Source: Aromatoleum toluolicum
Lineage (GTDB): Bacteria; Pseudomonadota; Gammaproteobacteria; Burkholderiales; Rhodocyclaceae
DNA length: 64,000 nucleotides
Reading direction: 5' to 3'
NCBI RefSeq assembly: GCF_012911005.2
Contig: NZ_WTVS01000019.1
Location: 1-64,000, forward strand
Both the position numbers and the translations under genes were made by a program. The notes under the pieces are model-generated. The model saw only the letters and a program-made list of their open reading frames with translations, did no database searches and was not told the origin of the DNA. Below, in pieces: positions 1 through 9,107 of this stretch. Positions within the stretch are counted from its first letter, which is position 1. Each line of letters opens with the position of its first letter.

Positions 1-18
1 GTTGAGCGGCGTGCGTTG

Positions 19-786
19 TCAGTCTTGGCGTTCCATGAAGTGCTTGGCGTAACGTCCGTCGAGCCGGTTCATCGACAGCAGGATGGGCAGGTCGGCGGTG
101 TTGAAGTCGGGGTCCCACGCCGGTTCGCCGCAGATCCACGCGCCCGCGCGCAGGTAGCCCTTGACGAGCGGCGGGGCCTCGCCCGGCAGGTCCTTGCGCA
201 GGTGCCCGAGGGGCAGGGGGCAGCGCGGGAAGACGCGGTACTCGAGCGGGGCGCCGTGCTCGTCCTTCAGGCGATTGTACAGGCTCGCGGCAGTGTGTCC
301 GCCATCGGCCATGCTGACGGAGGCGCAGCCGATCAGGTAGTCGTAGCCGTTTTCCCGCATGTAGCGGGCGAGGCCGGCCCACAGCAGCGTGATGACGGCG
401 CCGCTGCGGTAGTCGGCGTCGATGCACGAGCGGCCGATTTCGACGATGCGGTTGCGTAGGTGCTGCAGGCGCGTGAGGTCGAATTCGTTTTCGGAGTAGT
501 AGCCACCGACCTTGCGCGCGGCAACGGGCGACAGGATGCGGTAGGTGCCGACGATGCGTCCGGCAGCCTCGTCGCGCACGATCAGGTGCTCGCAGTAGGG
601 GTCGTAGATGTCGCGGTCGACGCCCGGTGTGCGGCTTGGCAGGCGGGCGCCCATTTCGTCGGCGAATACGCGGTAGCGCAGCTTCTGCGCTTCGAGGATC
701 TCGGTTTCGCAGCCCGCGAGCCCTACGTGCAGGTTGCGGCTGCGGCGTTCCGCAGTGTGCTGCCGTTTCTGAAGCATGGCTTTCAT
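19..786 (-). CDS. olsB: OlsB-like L-ornithine N-alpha-acyltransferase (GNAT/hemolysin-like fold)
   Basis: A 255-residue protein of the GNAT-like family that transfers a 3-hydroxyacyl chain from acyl-ACP to ornithine, the first step of ornithine-lipid synthesis. The core is typical: an early LRYRVFADEMGA segment, then GRIVGTYRIL, then VEIGRSCIDADYRSG followed by a conserved tryptophan region. No signal peptide or membrane helix is seen, as expected for an enzyme acting at the inner face of the membrane. ATG at 786; a second in-frame ATG lies three codons in. The olsA partner often found next to it would be beyond the left edge. Family assignment is firm; the ornithine substrate is inferred. 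Confidence 0.8.
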   Translation of the reverse strand: MKAMLQKRQHTAERRSRNLHVGLAGCETEILEAQKLRYRVFADEMGARLPSRTPGVDRDIYDPYCEHLIVRDEAAGRIVGTYRILSPVAARKVGGYYSENEFDLTRLQHLRNRIVEIGRSCIDADYRSGAVITLLWAGLARYMRENGYDYLIGCASVSMADGGHTAASLYNRLKDEHGAPLEYRVFPRCPLPLGHLRKDLPGEAPPLVKGYLRAGAWICGEPAWDPDFNTADLPILLSMNRLDGRYAKHFMERQD

Positions 787-826
787 CCTTGCTTTGGCGT
801 GTGGCTTGCATTGTCGAAATGCTGCA

Positions 827-855
827 TTGCGGCGCCATGACGAGGGCGTTACGAT
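827..855 (+). promoter_or_regulatory. Predicted sigma-70 promoter of the HIT gene
   Basis: TTGCGG (827-832) and TACGAT (850-855) are separated by exactly 17 bases. They lie 40 bases upstream of the HIT protein ATG, in the divergent gap after the OlsB-like gene. Spacing is ideal and both hexamers are one or two bases from consensus. Confidence 0.55.
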
Positions 856-894
856 GGGATGACGTAATCGGGTCCGTCCGCTTGGGGAGAGTCA

Positions 895-1305
895 ATGGAA
901 AGCTGTGTGTTCTGCCGCATCGTGAAGGGGGAGCTGCCCGCCTCCAGGGTGTTCGAAGACGAGTCCACGCTGGTGTTCATGGACCTGCAGTCGGTGAATC
1001 CCGGACACATGCTGGTGGTGGTGAAGCCGCACCGCGCGAATATCTATGAGCTCGACGACGAGCTGGCCGCGGCCGCTTTCCGCACCGCGGCCCGCATGGC
1101 GCGTGCGGTGAAGGCCGTCTTCGGCTGCGAGGGGGTGACGCTGCTGCAGGCGAACGAGAAGGCCGGGGCCCAGACCGTCTTCCACTTCCACATCCACGTC
1201 GTGCCGCGCTGGGAGGGTGACGGCATGGGGCTGGCGTGGCCGGCGAAGAATCCTCCGCGTGAGGCGCTCGAGGAGATGGCGGCGAAGCTCCGCGCGGCGC
1301 TGTAA
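895..1305 (+). CDS. HIT family (histidine triad) nucleotide-binding protein
   Basis: A 136-residue cytosolic HIT-superfamily protein, probably a nucleoside phosphoramidase or dinucleotide hydrolase. The N-terminal CVFCRIVKGELPAS motif and the C-terminal active-site triad HFHIHVVPR (about residues 98-106) are both present. Length is normal for an HIT monomer that dimerises. ATG at 895 follows a GGGGAGA ribosome site at about 883. It is monocistronic, between a divergent lipid acyltransferase gene and a repeat element. The physiological substrate cannot be told from sequence. Confidence 0.92.
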   Translation: MESCVFCRIVKGELPASRVFEDESTLVFMDLQSVNPGHMLVVVKPHRANIYELDDELAAAAFRTAARMARAVKAVFGCEGVTLLQANEKAGAQTVFHFHIHVVPRWEGDGMGLAWPAKNPPREALEEMAAKLRAAL

Positions 1306-1319
1306 GGTCGGGGGCATCC

Positions 1320-1417
1320 GTAGGGCGGGAGGAGCGTAGCGCATCCCGCCAATCCATGCGTCGGAATCCTCCCGGCCGCCGTGTGGCGGGATACGCCTTC
1401 GGCTACTCCCGCCCTAC
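1320..1417. repeat. BIME/REP-like inverted repeat between the HIT and PfkB genes
   Basis: Two arms of about 31 bases (1321-1350 and 1385-1416) are near-perfect reverse complements of each other. Each arm is itself a small palindrome built on GGCGGGA...TCCCGCC. The two arms flank a 34-base centre. This is the architecture of paired REP units seen in intergenic regions of many proteobacteria. No other copy occurs in the window. Confidence 0.65.
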
Positions 1418-1480
1418 CCGAAGCCGTGAGATTGCCCCGGAGCCGCAAGCCGTTCGCGGGTGAATGGCGCCACCGCACCC

Positions 1481-1486
1481 TATAAT
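1481..1486 (+). promoter_or_regulatory. -10 element of the PfkB kinase gene
   Basis: A perfect TATAAT stands 29 bases upstream of the ATG at 1516. No good -35 hexamer is present at 17 bases. The short leader would begin near 1493. Confidence 0.5.
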
Positions 1487-1515
1487 GGGGGGATTTTTCC
1501 GACCCGGGTCCCCGA

Positions 1516-2451
1516 ATGTCCATCCTCGTCTGCGGCTCCATGGCTTACGACACGATCATGGTGTTCCATGATCGTTTCAAGCGCCACATCCTTCCCGAAC
1601 AGATCCACATCCTGAATGTGTCGTTTCTCGTGCCCGACATGCGGCGCGAATTCGGCGGGTGCGCAGGGAATATCGCCTACAACCTGAACCTGCTGGGCGC
1701 GGACCCACTGATCATGGCGACCGTGGGCGATGACGCGGAGCCCTACCGTCAGCGCCTGCAGCAGCTCGGGCTGCGCCAGGATCACGTGAAGCACGTGCCG
1801 GACAGCTTCACCGCGCAGGCCTTCATCACCACCGATCTCGACGACAACCAGATCACGGCCTTCCACCCCGGCGCGATGAACCACTCGCACCTCAACCGGG
1901 TGCAGGACGCGAACGGCGTGAAGCTCGGCATCGTGTCGCCGGACGGTCGCGACGGCATGCTGAATCATGTCGCGCAGTTCGCCGATGCGGGCGTCCCTTT
2001 CGTGTTCGATCCGGGCCAGGGGATGCCGCTGTTCTCGGGCGATGAGCTGCTGCATTGCCTGAACCAGGCTACCTATTGCACGGTCAATGATTACGAAGCG
2101 CGCCTGCTGTGCGACCGGACCGGGCGTACGGTCGAACAGTTGGCGGAAGGCGTCGAGGCGCTGGTCGTCACGCTGGGACCCGAGGGGTCGCGCATCTATG
2201 CGGACGGTCGGTGCATCGAGATTCCGTGCGCGCCGGCCGATGAAGTGGTCGATCCGACTGGATGTGGCGATGCCTACCGCGCGGGTCTGCTGTACGGGAT
2301 TGCAGAAGGTTATGACTGGACGCGGACCGGGCGCTTGGCGTCGCTGATGGGATCGATCAAGATCGCCAGTCGCGGCGGGCAGAATCACGCGCCGGATCGT
2401 GCGGAGATCGGCGCACGTTATGCGAAGGTATTTGGAGAGGCATTATGGTGA
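1516..2451 (+). CDS. PfkB/ribokinase-family carbohydrate or nucleoside kinase
   Basis: A 311-residue kinase of the PfkB fold. The N-terminal half has EFGGCAGNIAYNLNLLGA (about residues 50-67), the glycine-rich family signature 1. The C-terminal half has DPTGCGDAYRAGLLYG (about residues 249-264), signature 2 with the catalytic Asp of the GxGD motif. Overall pattern resembles adenosine-kinase-like members, so a nucleoside substrate is possible, but substrate cannot be fixed from sequence. Its stop overlaps the start of the next lipoprotein gene, so the two are probably co-translated. Confidence 0.85.
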   Translation: MSILVCGSMAYDTIMVFHDRFKRHILPEQIHILNVSFLVPDMRREFGGCAGNIAYNLNLLGADPLIMATVGDDAEPYRQRLQQLGLRQDHVKHVPDSFTAQAFITTDLDDNQITAFHPGAMNHSHLNRVQDANGVKLGIVSPDGRDGMLNHVAQFADAGVPFVFDPGQGMPLFSGDELLHCLNQATYCTVNDYEARLLCDRTGRTVEQLAEGVEALVVTLGPEGSRIYADGRCIEIPCAPADEVVDPTGCGDAYRAGLLYGIAEGYDWTRTGRLASLMGSIKIASRGGQNHAPDRAEIGARYAKVFGEALW

Positions 2452-2915
2452 TGGGTGCAAGGCAGCGTGCCGTTGCGGCGGCCTTTGCCGCGGCGGTGCT
2501 TGGGCTCGGTGGTTGCGCGACCGGATTGGGCGGGGAAACCTATTCGCGCGGCGAAGCGCGCCGGGCAATGACGGTGCAGTACGGTGTGGTGGAATCGGTT
2601 CGCTACGTGAAACTCGAGGGAACCAAGACCCCGATCGGCGCGCTCGGGGGGGCGGCGATCGGCGGCATTGCGGGCAGTGGCATCGGTGAAGGGCGTGGTG
2701 CGGCGATCGCGACGGTGATCGGCGCGGTCGCGGGCGGCCTTGCCGGTTCGGCGATCGAGGAAGGCGCGACGCGCTCCCAGGGTGTCGAGGTCACCGTCCG
2801 GCTCGATAACAATCAGCTCATGGCGGTCGTCCAGGACGACAAGGGCGAGGATTTCCGTTCCGGCGATTCGGTCCGCGTCGTGCGCGACGGATCGACGACG
2901 CGCGTGACGCGCTGA
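2445..2915 (+). CDS. Glycine-zipper 2TM-domain outer-membrane lipoprotein (SlyB/PcpY-like)
   Basis: A 156-residue lipoprotein. A short hydrophobic signal ends in the lipobox LGGC with the acylated Cys at about residue 24. A glycine-zipper hairpin follows: GALGGAAIGGIAGSGIG and AVAGGLAGSAIEEG (about residues 66-105), with small residues every fourth position, typical of SlyB-like proteins. The C-terminal part is a small beta-rich domain (VEVTVRLDNNQLMAVVQ). The ATG lies inside the end of the kinase gene, 5 bases after GAGAGG. Role is likely envelope integrity. Confidence 0.85.
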   Translation: MVMGARQRAVAAAFAAAVLGLGGCATGLGGETYSRGEARRAMTVQYGVVESVRYVKLEGTKTPIGALGGAAIGGIAGSGIGEGRGAAIATVIGAVAGGLAGSAIEEGATRSQGVEVTVRLDNNQLMAVVQDDKGEDFRSGDSVRVVRDGSTTRVTR

Positions 2916-2939
2916 GCCTGGGCCCGGCCAGGGTACAGT

Positions 2940-3332
2940 TCAGCCGAGCAGGACCAGTCCCCACACGCAGGCAAGATTGACGAGCGCAAGCAGGACGGCG
3001 GCGCTGCCGATGTCCTTCGCCCGCTTGGCGAGCAGGTGGCGTTCGAGGGAAACGCGGTCGACGGTCGCCTCGATCGCCGAATTGATCAGCTCCACGATCA
3101 TCACGAACAGCACGCTGCCTATGAGCAGGGCCTTACCTGCCCCGGTGACGGGCATGAACAGCGCGAGCGGGATGAGAATCGCTGCGAGGATGCACTCCTG
3201 GCGGAAGGCGTCCTCGTGCCGGAAGGCTGCGCTCAGCCCGTCGAACGAATAGCGCAGGGCGTTGAACAGGCGGGTGAGTCCGGTCTTGCCCTTGAACGGG
3301 CTTTCGTGATGCTCGTGCTGCGGCTGGGTCAT
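2940..3332 (-). CDS. dgkA: Diacylglycerol kinase (DgkA type)
   Basis: A 130-residue inner-membrane kinase that phosphorylates diacylglycerol left over from membrane-derived oligosaccharide and lipid turnover. Three hydrophobic helices (about residues 47-68, 70-90, 108-129) flank the signature ELINSAIEATVDR with its catalytic glutamate, and the basic segment RHLLAKRAKDIGSAAV follows. I chose the ATG at 3332, which gives the usual family length. The frame stays open upstream, but that part overlaps the next gene out of register and is low-complexity arginine-rich. Confidence 0.93.
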   Translation of the reverse strand: MTQPQHEHHESPFKGKTGLTRLFNALRYSFDGLSAAFRHEDAFRQECILAAILIPLALFMPVTGAGKALLIGSVLFVMIVELINSAIEATVDRVSLERHLLAKRAKDIGSAAVLLALVNLACVWGLVLLG

Positions 3333-3352
3333 GGGGCGGCGTCGCGTGAGTG

Positions 3353-4549
3353 TCAGGGGTAGAAGGCGTAGATCCGGTATCCGGTCGCGCCCAGTCCGTC
3401 CGCCGAAAAGGGCAAGGTCACGGCGATGTCGCGTCCGGCGGCAAATCCCTGTTCGAGATCTGCGCCCGGAAACCAGTCCTGTGGCGTGAGTACGCGCCGC
3501 ACGAGCGGACGATCCCGCGCGTCGGTCAGGGTCAGTTCGAGGTGCGGCCAGGCCAGCGGATGGGGGGCGCGATTGCGGATCGTCGCGTTCAGCACGAGGT
3601 TGGCCGTCTTGCCGGGCTCGGACTGCAAGTCCGAGGATTCGACGCTGATCAGCCCGGCGATGTGCGGCAGTTCGACCGTGCAGCCCAAGGCGTGGCATGC
3701 CGTGACCAGCGCTGGCCGCAAGGACGGCCACTCCCGTGCGAGGTCGGCGCGGAACAGATAGAGCAACTGTGCCGCGAGCATCCCGCTCAGCAGGCCGATG
3801 GCAAGGCCGGTGAGGCCGTGGCGGGCAGGCGGGGGCACCGGCGGTGCATAGTCCGCGAACTCGTCTTGGGTGTCTGTTGCCGGTTCGGTGGGTGCAGGCG
3901 CGGGTTCTTCGGCAAGGAAATCATCTTCGATGCGCGGCGGCGTCGCGAAACCCGGCTCGAGGCGGTCCGACGTCGCCGGGCCGTGCATCAGGGGGGCGGG
4001 CGCGTATTCCTCCGCAGGCTCCTGCCGCACCACATCATCCTCCCGCCATGACTGGCGCGCGAGGGTGTCGGTGTCTTCCTCTCCCCGGTACTCCGGCTCG
4101 GGCTTCCCGGTCGCTGTGTGCCGTTCGTCGGTTTCCGGTTCGAGGCTCTGCAGTGGCGCGGCTGGTTCAAGCGCTACGTGCCCCTCTGCTCCGACGGCAT
4201 CGAGCGGAAAGATCGGTGGCGCGGGCGTGCGTTCCTCGGGTTCCTGTCGCGCAACGTTAAGCTCGCGTTGCGCCGTGCGCTGCGGGACGAGCGCGTCGGG
4301 CAATTCGAAATCGAGCTCGCCGGAGAACGTGTCGTCTGCCTTCTCTTCCAGTACGAAGAAGCGATCGGAGCGGTCCGGTGCCGGTTCCGGCGCCCTGGGC
4401 GCTGCAGGCGGGGGGGCGTCTTCGATCAGATTGTCGAGCGCGTCGAACGGGAGCAGGCAGCTGCCGCAGCGCACCTGCCCATGGTGTGCGCGCAGCTGCT
4501 CGCTCCGAACCCGGAATACCGTGTGGCAGGCCGGGCAGCGGGCGAGCAT
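3353..4549 (-). CDS. Zinc-ribbon plus DUF3426 membrane protein
   Basis: A 398-residue protein. It opens with an MJ0042-type zinc ribbon (CPACHTVF...CGSC, residues 4-34) that continues into a long acidic, proline-rich, low-complexity stretch (about 45-230). One membrane helix (GLTGLAIGLLSGMLAAQLL, about 245-265) leads to a C-terminal DUF3426 beta domain, including LVLNATIRNRAPHPLAWPHL. Function unknown. The ATG overlaps the prmA stop (TGATG), so it is translationally coupled to prmA. The ribbon should be cytoplasmic and the DUF3426 domain periplasmic. Confidence 0.82.
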   Translation of the reverse strand: MLARCPACHTVFRVRSEQLRAHHGQVRCGSCLLPFDALDNLIEDAPPPAAPRAPEPAPDRSDRFFVLEEKADDTFSGELDFELPDALVPQRTAQRELNVARQEPEERTPAPPIFPLDAVGAEGHVALEPAAPLQSLEPETDERHTATGKPEPEYRGEEDTDTLARQSWREDDVVRQEPAEEYAPAPLMHGPATSDRLEPGFATPPRIEDDFLAEEPAPAPTEPATDTQDEFADYAPPVPPPARHGLTGLAIGLLSGMLAAQLLYLFRADLAREWPSLRPALVTACHALGCTVELPHIAGLISVESSDLQSEPGKTANLVLNATIRNRAPHPLAWPHLELTLTDARDRPLVRRVLTPQDWFPGADLEQGFAAGRDIAVTLPFSADGLGATGYRIYAFYP

Positions 4550-5457
4550 CAGTCGTTGCCGGCCCCGGTGGCGGGCCGGGTGCCTTCCAGTCGCGCCCAG
4601 CCCTCGTGGGTCGCGCCGACGCGCAGTGCGATGAAGGGCGCGTAGGCGGCGATGACCTGATCGGTCTGGGTGTCGAGTACGCCCGACAGCGCGATCCGTC
4701 CGCCGGGCGCCACGCGCGCGGCCAGCAGGGGCGCAAGCACGCACAGCGGGTTGGTGAGGATGTTTGCGACAACGATGTCGAACTGCACATCGAGCGTTTC
4801 GCGCGAATGCTGCAGGCGCATCGTCACGCCATTGCGCTGCGCATTGTCCTGCGCGGCTTCGAGTGCCTTGTCGTCGATGTCGATGCCCAGCACGTCGGCG
4901 GCGCCCAGTTTTGCCGCGGCGATGCCGAGGATGCCTGAGCCGCAGCCGTAATCGAGCACGGCGGCGCCGGGCGTGACCGCGTCACACAGCCACTCGAGGC
5001 ACAGGCGCGTGGTCGGGTGCGAGCCCGTGCCGAAGGCCATGCCAGGATCGAGTTCGATGTTGATGGCGGCCGGATCGGGGGCGGTATGCCAGGAAGGCAC
5101 GATCCACATCCGCTCGGTGATGCGGATCGGGTCGAATTGGCTTTGCGTGAGCTGCACCCAGTTCTGTTCCGCGACATCTTCCAGCGTGAAGGGCGGCACC
5201 GCGTCGAAGCCCGCGTCGGCGGCTGCCCGCGCGAGGGCGACCGTGAGGTCGGCGTCGGCGGCGAACAGCGCGATGACGCGGCTGTGGTCCCACAGGCCGA
5301 CCGGGTGATGGCCCGGCTCGCCGAATTGCGGCTTCTCCGCATCGGTGCCGGCGTCGGCGTCCTCGATGCTGATCGAGAGCGCGCCCGCCTCCATCAGCGC
5401 CTCGGACAGCGCCTCGGCCTTCTTCGCCTCGGCCTGCAGGGTCACGGAAATCCACAT
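4549..5457 (-). CDS. prmA: Ribosomal protein L11 methyltransferase
   Basis: A 302-residue SAM-dependent enzyme that trimethylates ribosomal protein L11. An N-terminal L11-recognition domain (about 1-110) is followed by EDVAEQNWVQ, typical of the family. The Rossmann SAM-binding motif LDYGCGSGILGIAAAKLGA lies at about 168-186, then the NILTNPL substrate loop. Length matches the family. It sits just downstream of accC and is followed, with overlap, by the zinc-ribbon gene. Confidence 0.95.
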   Translation of the reverse strand: MWISVTLQAEAKKAEALSEALMEAGALSISIEDADAGTDAEKPQFGEPGHHPVGLWDHSRVIALFAADADLTVALARAAADAGFDAVPPFTLEDVAEQNWVQLTQSQFDPIRITERMWIVPSWHTAPDPAAINIELDPGMAFGTGSHPTTRLCLEWLCDAVTPGAAVLDYGCGSGILGIAAAKLGAADVLGIDIDDKALEAAQDNAQRNGVTMRLQHSRETLDVQFDIVVANILTNPLCVLAPLLAARVAPGGRIALSGVLDTQTDQVIAAYAPFIALRVGATHEGWARLEGTRPATGAGND

Positions 5458-5476
5458 GAGCGGCGGCTCCGGCTCG

Positions 5477-6838
5477 TCAGCTCTTCTTGACTTCGTTGCG
5501 GTCGGCCAGCTTGTGTTCCAGGTAGTGGATGCTGGTGCCGCCTTCGATGAAGCGTGCGTCGAGCATCAGTTCCTGGTGCAGCGGCACGTTCGTCTTGATG
5601 CCTTCGACGACCATTTCCGACAGCGCGATACGCATGCGGCGGATCGCCTGCTCGCGCGTGTCGCCGTAGGCGATCAGCTTGCCGATCATCGAGTCATAGT
5701 GTTGCGGGATCGTGTAGCCGTTGTAGACGTGCGAATCGACGCGGATGCCCGGGCCGCCCGGGGTGTGCCAGTTGGTGATCTTGCCGGGGCAGGGGGTGAA
5801 CTTGAACGGGTCTTCGGCGTTGATCCGGCATTCGACCGCGTGACCGCGGAAGACGATGTCCTTCTGACCGAACCACAGCTTTTCGTTTGCCGCGATGCGG
5901 ATCTGGGCCTGCACGATGTCGATGCCGGTGATCAGTTCGGTGACCGGGTGCTCGACCTGCACGCGCGTGTTCATCTCGATGAAGAAGAACTCGCCTTTTT
6001 CGTACAGGAATTCGAAGGTGCCGGCGCCGCGATAGCCGATCTTGCGGCAGGCTTCGGCGCAACGCTCGCCAACCTTGGCGATGGCCTTGCGGTCGATGCC
6101 GGGCGCGGGCGCTTCCTCGATGACCTTCTGGTGGCGCCGCTGCATCGAGCAGTCGCGTTCGCCCAGATACACCGCATTGCCATGCTCGTCGGCGAGCACC
6201 TGGATCTCAACATGGCGCGGGTTCTCGAGGAACTTCTCCATGTACACGACCGGGTTGCCGAATGCCGCTTGCGCTTCGGCGCGGGTCGTCTGCACGGCGT
6301 TCAGCAGCGCAGCTTCCGTGTGCACCACGCGCATGCCGCGCCCGCCGCCGCCGCCGGCCGCCTTGATGATCACCGGATAGCCGACCGCGCGCGCGATCTT
6401 GACGATCTCCTTGGGGTCGTCCGGCAGGGCGCCGTCGGAACCCGGCACGCAGGGCACGCCCGCGGCCTTCATCGCATCCTTCGCGCTGACCTTGTCGCCC
6501 ATCAGGCGGATCGTTTCGGCGCGCGGGCCGATGAACGCGAAGCCGGACTGCTCGACGCGCTCGGCGAAGTCGGCGTTCTCCGACAGGAAGCCGTAGCCGG
6601 GATGGATCGCCTCGGCGTCGGTGACTTCCGCCGCCGAGATGATGGCCGGGACGTTGAGGTAGCTCTGCGCCGACGCGGCGGGGCCGATGCACACCGACTC
6701 GTCGGCGAGCTTCACGTACTTGGCCTCGGTGTCCGCGACCGAATGCACGGCGACGGTGCGGATGCCGAGCTCGCGGCAGGCGCGCAGCACCCTCAGCGCA
6801 ATCTCGCCGCGGTTCGCGATCAGGATCTTTTCAAACAT
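5477..6838 (-). CDS. accC: Biotin carboxylase subunit of acetyl-CoA carboxylase
   Basis: A 453-residue ATP-grasp enzyme that carboxylates the biotin on AccB, the first step of malonyl-CoA formation. Visible motifs are the N-terminal [17 protein letters not shown], the glycine loop [12 protein letters not shown] (about 159-170), and the catalytic region [14 protein letters not shown] (about 288-301). Length is standard. It follows accB after 10 bases, the classical accBC operon, with aroQ upstream. Confidence 0.97.
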   Translation of the reverse strand: MFEKILIANRGEIALRVLRACRELGIRTVAVHSVADTEAKYVKLADESVCIGPAASAQSYLNVPAIISAAEVTDAEAIHPGYGFLSENADFAERVEQSGFAFIGPRAETIRLMGDKVSAKDAMKAAGVPCVPGSDGALPDDPKEIVKIARAVGYPVIIKAAGGGGGRGMRVVHTEAALLNAVQTTRAEAQAAFGNPVVYMEKFLENPRHVEIQVLADEHGNAVYLGERDCSMQRRHQKVIEEAPAPGIDRKAIAKVGERCAEACRKIGYRGAGTFEFLYEKGEFFFIEMNTRVQVEHPVTELITGIDIVQAQIRIAANEKLWFGQKDIVFRGHAVECRINAEDPFKFTPCPGKITNWHTPGGPGIRVDSHVYNGYTIPQHYDSMIGKLIAYGDTREQAIRRMRIALSEMVVEGIKTNVPLHQELMLDARFIEGGTSIHYLEHKLADRNEVKKS

Positions 6839-6848
6839 GGCGTGCCGA

Positions 6849-7298
6849 TCAGGCGATGACGAACAGCGGCTGGCCGTACTCGACCGGCTGGCCGTTCTCG
6901 ACCAGGATTGCCTTGATCGTGCCGGTGAACTCCGACTCGATCTCGTTCATGAGCTTCATCGCTTCGATGATGCACAGACGGTCGCCCACGGAGACGCTCT
7001 GGCCGACGTCGGCCAGCGGCTTCGCGCCCGGCGCGCTTGCGCGGTAGAAGGTGCCGACCATCGGCGACTTGACGACGTTGCCCTCGGGCAGGGCGTTGGC
7101 CGCCGGCGCCACGACCACATCTGTCGCGGGGGCTGCAGCCGGAGCGGCCACGGGTGCGGCGGCCAGGTAAGCGGGAGCCGTGGGGGCGGCGATATGCTTG
7201 GCGATGCGTACCTTCTCTTCGCCCTCGGTAACCTCCAGTTCGGAAATGCCCGATTCCTGGACGAGGTCGATCAGTTTCTTCAGCTTGCGCAGATCCAT
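6849..7298 (-). CDS. accB: Biotin carboxyl carrier protein of acetyl-CoA carboxylase
   Basis: A 149-residue carrier protein. The N-terminal helical part ([17 protein letters not shown]) is followed by an Ala/Pro/Val-rich flexible linker (about 40-70) and a C-terminal biotinyl domain. The biotin-accepting lysine lies in EAMKLMNEI (about residue 115). Together with AccC it forms the biotin carboxylase half of acetyl-CoA carboxylase. aroQ, accB and accC have short gaps and read as one operon. Confidence 0.97.
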   Translation of the reverse strand: MDLRKLKKLIDLVQESGISELEVTEGEEKVRIAKHIAAPTAPAYLAAAPVAAPAAAPATDVVVAPAANALPEGNVVKSPMVGTFYRASAPGAKPLADVGQSVSVGDRLCIIEAMKLMNEIESEFTGTIKAILVENGQPVEYGQPLFVIA

Positions 7299-7351
7299 GC
7301 TGTTCTCCGGACAATGCGGCGCCTTGCTGGGCCGCCAGAGGGGTTTTGTGT

Positions 7352-7843
7352 TTAGCTTTCCCGCAGTTGCGTGAGGGCGAATTCGAGTGCGGCCATGTAG
7401 CCGTATGCGCCCAGCCCGCAGATGACACCGATGGCGCGATCGGAAAAATAGGAGTGATGGCGGAACGGTTCCCGCGCGTGGATGTTGGACAGGTGTACTT
7501 CCACGTAGGGAATCGCCACCGCGGCCAGCGCGTCGCGCAGGGCGACGCTCGTGTGGCTGTAGCCGGCCGGGTTGATGATGATGTAGTCGATCGCTTCCAC
7601 GGCTGCAGCCTGGATGCGGTCGATGAGCTGCCCTTCATGATTGCTCTGGAAGGACTCGACGATGACCCCGGCTGCACGGGCACGCGCATCCATTGCGGAA
7701 TGGATGTCGGCCAGCGTGGTGCGGCCATAGACATCGGGTTCGCGAGTGCCGAGCAGGTTCAGGTTGGGGCCGTGCAGAACCAGGATTCGAGTCTGCGGAG
7801 GCGGTGGGGCCTCGGTGGTTTTGCTGCGTTTTGAGCGCGTCAT
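7352..7843 (-). CDS. aroQ: 3-dehydroquinate dehydratase, type II
   Basis: A 163-residue shikimate-pathway enzyme of the small dodecameric type II class. The signature [20 protein letters not shown] spans about residues 22-41 and includes the catalytic tyrosine. HEGQLIDRI and [17 protein letters not shown] follow as in the family, and the [17 protein letters not shown] loop is intact. An N-terminal extension of about 20 residues rich in Lys, Thr and Pro precedes the usual start, so a shorter protein is possible, although no internal ATG favours it. Confidence 0.95.
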   Translation of the reverse strand: MTRSKRSKTTEAPPPPQTRILVLHGPNLNLLGTREPDVYGRTTLADIHSAMDARARAAGVIVESFQSNHEGQLIDRIQAAAVEAIDYIIINPAGYSHTSVALRDALAAVAIPYVEVHLSNIHAREPFRHHSYFSDRAIGVICGLGAYGYMAALEFALTQLRES

Positions 7844-7900
7844 GACGGCAAGTTTGCCGCAGATCGCTGCACTTTGTCCAGTGAAAGCGTTCCGGGCACG

Positions 7901-8452
7901 TCAGCGCGAAGCGAGGAGTGCGCGAATTCTGCCTTCAAGTTCCGCTTCATTCAAGGTGCCCAGCTTCACGAAATCCAGTTCGCCGTGCCGGTCGAAGATT
8001 GCGGTGAACGGGAGTGCCTGGGACGTGTTTCCGAGTGCGCTCGTCACGGCCAGCGTCTGCAGCGGGGCGCTCAGCAGCGGGTAGGGGACCTTGTTGTCCT
8101 CGGCGAATCTGTGCACGTTGTCGGGTTGGTCGATGCCGATGCCGACGAATTGCACCGGCGCATCCGCGAAGCGCCGGCTCACCGCGGCGAATTCGGGAAT
8201 CTCGCGCAGGCAGGGCGGGCACCATGTCGCCCAGAAATTGACCACCAGCACTTTTCCTTGCCACTGCGAGAGCGCCTGGGGTTGGCCATTGCTGTCGGGC
8301 AGGTTCAGAGCGAGTATCGGTGCGCCCGCCTCGCGGGCGACCTGCGCCGGTGCAGGGTGGGCGGGCGACGAGGCGCGCTGGACGAGATAGCCGGCGAGCC
8401 CCGCTACGGCGGCGACGGCGAGGATCAAGGCATTGCGGACGAGTGGCTGCAT
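7901..8452 (-). CDS. TlpA/ResA-family periplasmic thioredoxin
   Basis: A 183-residue membrane-anchored thiol-disulfide protein. Residues 7-25 form an uncleaved signal anchor, so the catalytic part faces the periplasm. The thioredoxin fold carries WATWCPPCLREIP (about 74-86) with a CPPC active site typical of TlpA/ResA reductants, and LPFTAIF supplies the cis-proline. Such proteins reduce cytochrome c apoproteins or other envelope cysteines; the partner is not identifiable here. It follows the next upstream minus-strand gene by 12 bases and is probably co-transcribed with it. Confidence 0.9.
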   Translation of the reverse strand: MQPLVRNALILAVAAVAGLAGYLVQRASSPAHPAPAQVAREAGAPILALNLPDSNGQPQALSQWQGKVLVVNFWATWCPPCLREIPEFAAVSRRFADAPVQFVGIGIDQPDNVHRFAEDNKVPYPLLSAPLQTLAVTSALGNTSQALPFTAIFDRHGELDFVKLGTLNEAELEGRIRALLASR

Positions 8453-8464
8453 GGCGCGATCGAT

Positions 8465-9082
8465 TCAGCGTACCGGTTCGGGTTCGGCTTCGCTGCCGCC
8501 CGGAGCCAGCAGCGCCTCGACCGCAGGCAAGCGCGCCCTGTCCGCATGCCGCCGGTTGGAGCGTTCGGCGTCGGCCGGATAGATCGACAGGCGGATCGGC
8601 ACCTGCTCCCACTCGAAGCTCAGGATCGCTTCCGGCGCGTGCGGCGCGGGACGGCGCGGTTCGCGGTGTTCGTAGGCGATGTCCTGGTTGAGGAAGAAGA
8701 TCTCGACTTCCTTGGCGCTCTCCGCGAAGAGTTCGATATCGACCTCGGTGTAGCGACCCGCGGTGCCGTCGAGCGCGCCGCCGGTGAGGTAGGGGCGAAA
8801 CTCGTCGAGCAGGCGCATCACGCCGACGGCGGCGCGTCGCATCTCGAGCAGGCGTTCGGCCAGCTCCTCGTCCTGGTAAAGCGCCTGCCAGGCGCGCAGC
8901 TCGGCTTCGATCTCGGCGTTGTTGGGCAGGGAGTCCGTGTCGGACGCGCCGAGCTGGCGCGCGGCCTTGCGCTTGGCGAAGCCGAAATCGCTGATGCCGT
9001 CCTCGGCCATCATGCGGGCCGCCGTGGCGGCGATTTCACGCCTCAGGGTTCCGGAGCGGGAGGGGGGCGCGCGGAAAGTCAT
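8465..9082 (-). CDS. Conserved-looking protein of unknown function
   Basis: A 205-residue protein that I do not recognise. It is charged and soluble with no signal or membrane helix. The N-terminal half is helical (AATAARMMAEDG, then KRKAARQLGA, then a Glu/Leu/Arg-rich segment). The middle has a striking RYTEVDIELFAESAKEVEIF stretch, followed by EAILSFEWEQVPIRLSIYP. Codon use matches the neighbours. It faces away from mpl across a 97-base gap and runs into the TlpA gene with a 12-base gap. The ATG at 9082 was chosen because upstream sequence in this frame lies in the divergent promoter region. Confidence 0.7.
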   Translation of the reverse strand: MTFRAPPSRSGTLRREIAATAARMMAEDGISDFGFAKRKAARQLGASDTDSLPNNAEIEAELRAWQALYQDEELAERLLEMRRAAVGVMRLLDEFRPYLTGGALDGTAGRYTEVDIELFAESAKEVEIFFLNQDIAYEHREPRRPAPHAPEAILSFEWEQVPIRLSIYPADAERSNRRHADRARLPAVEALLAPGGSEAEPEPVR

Positions 9083-9107
9083 GGTCGCGAGTCCGGATGA
9101 GGGTCGA

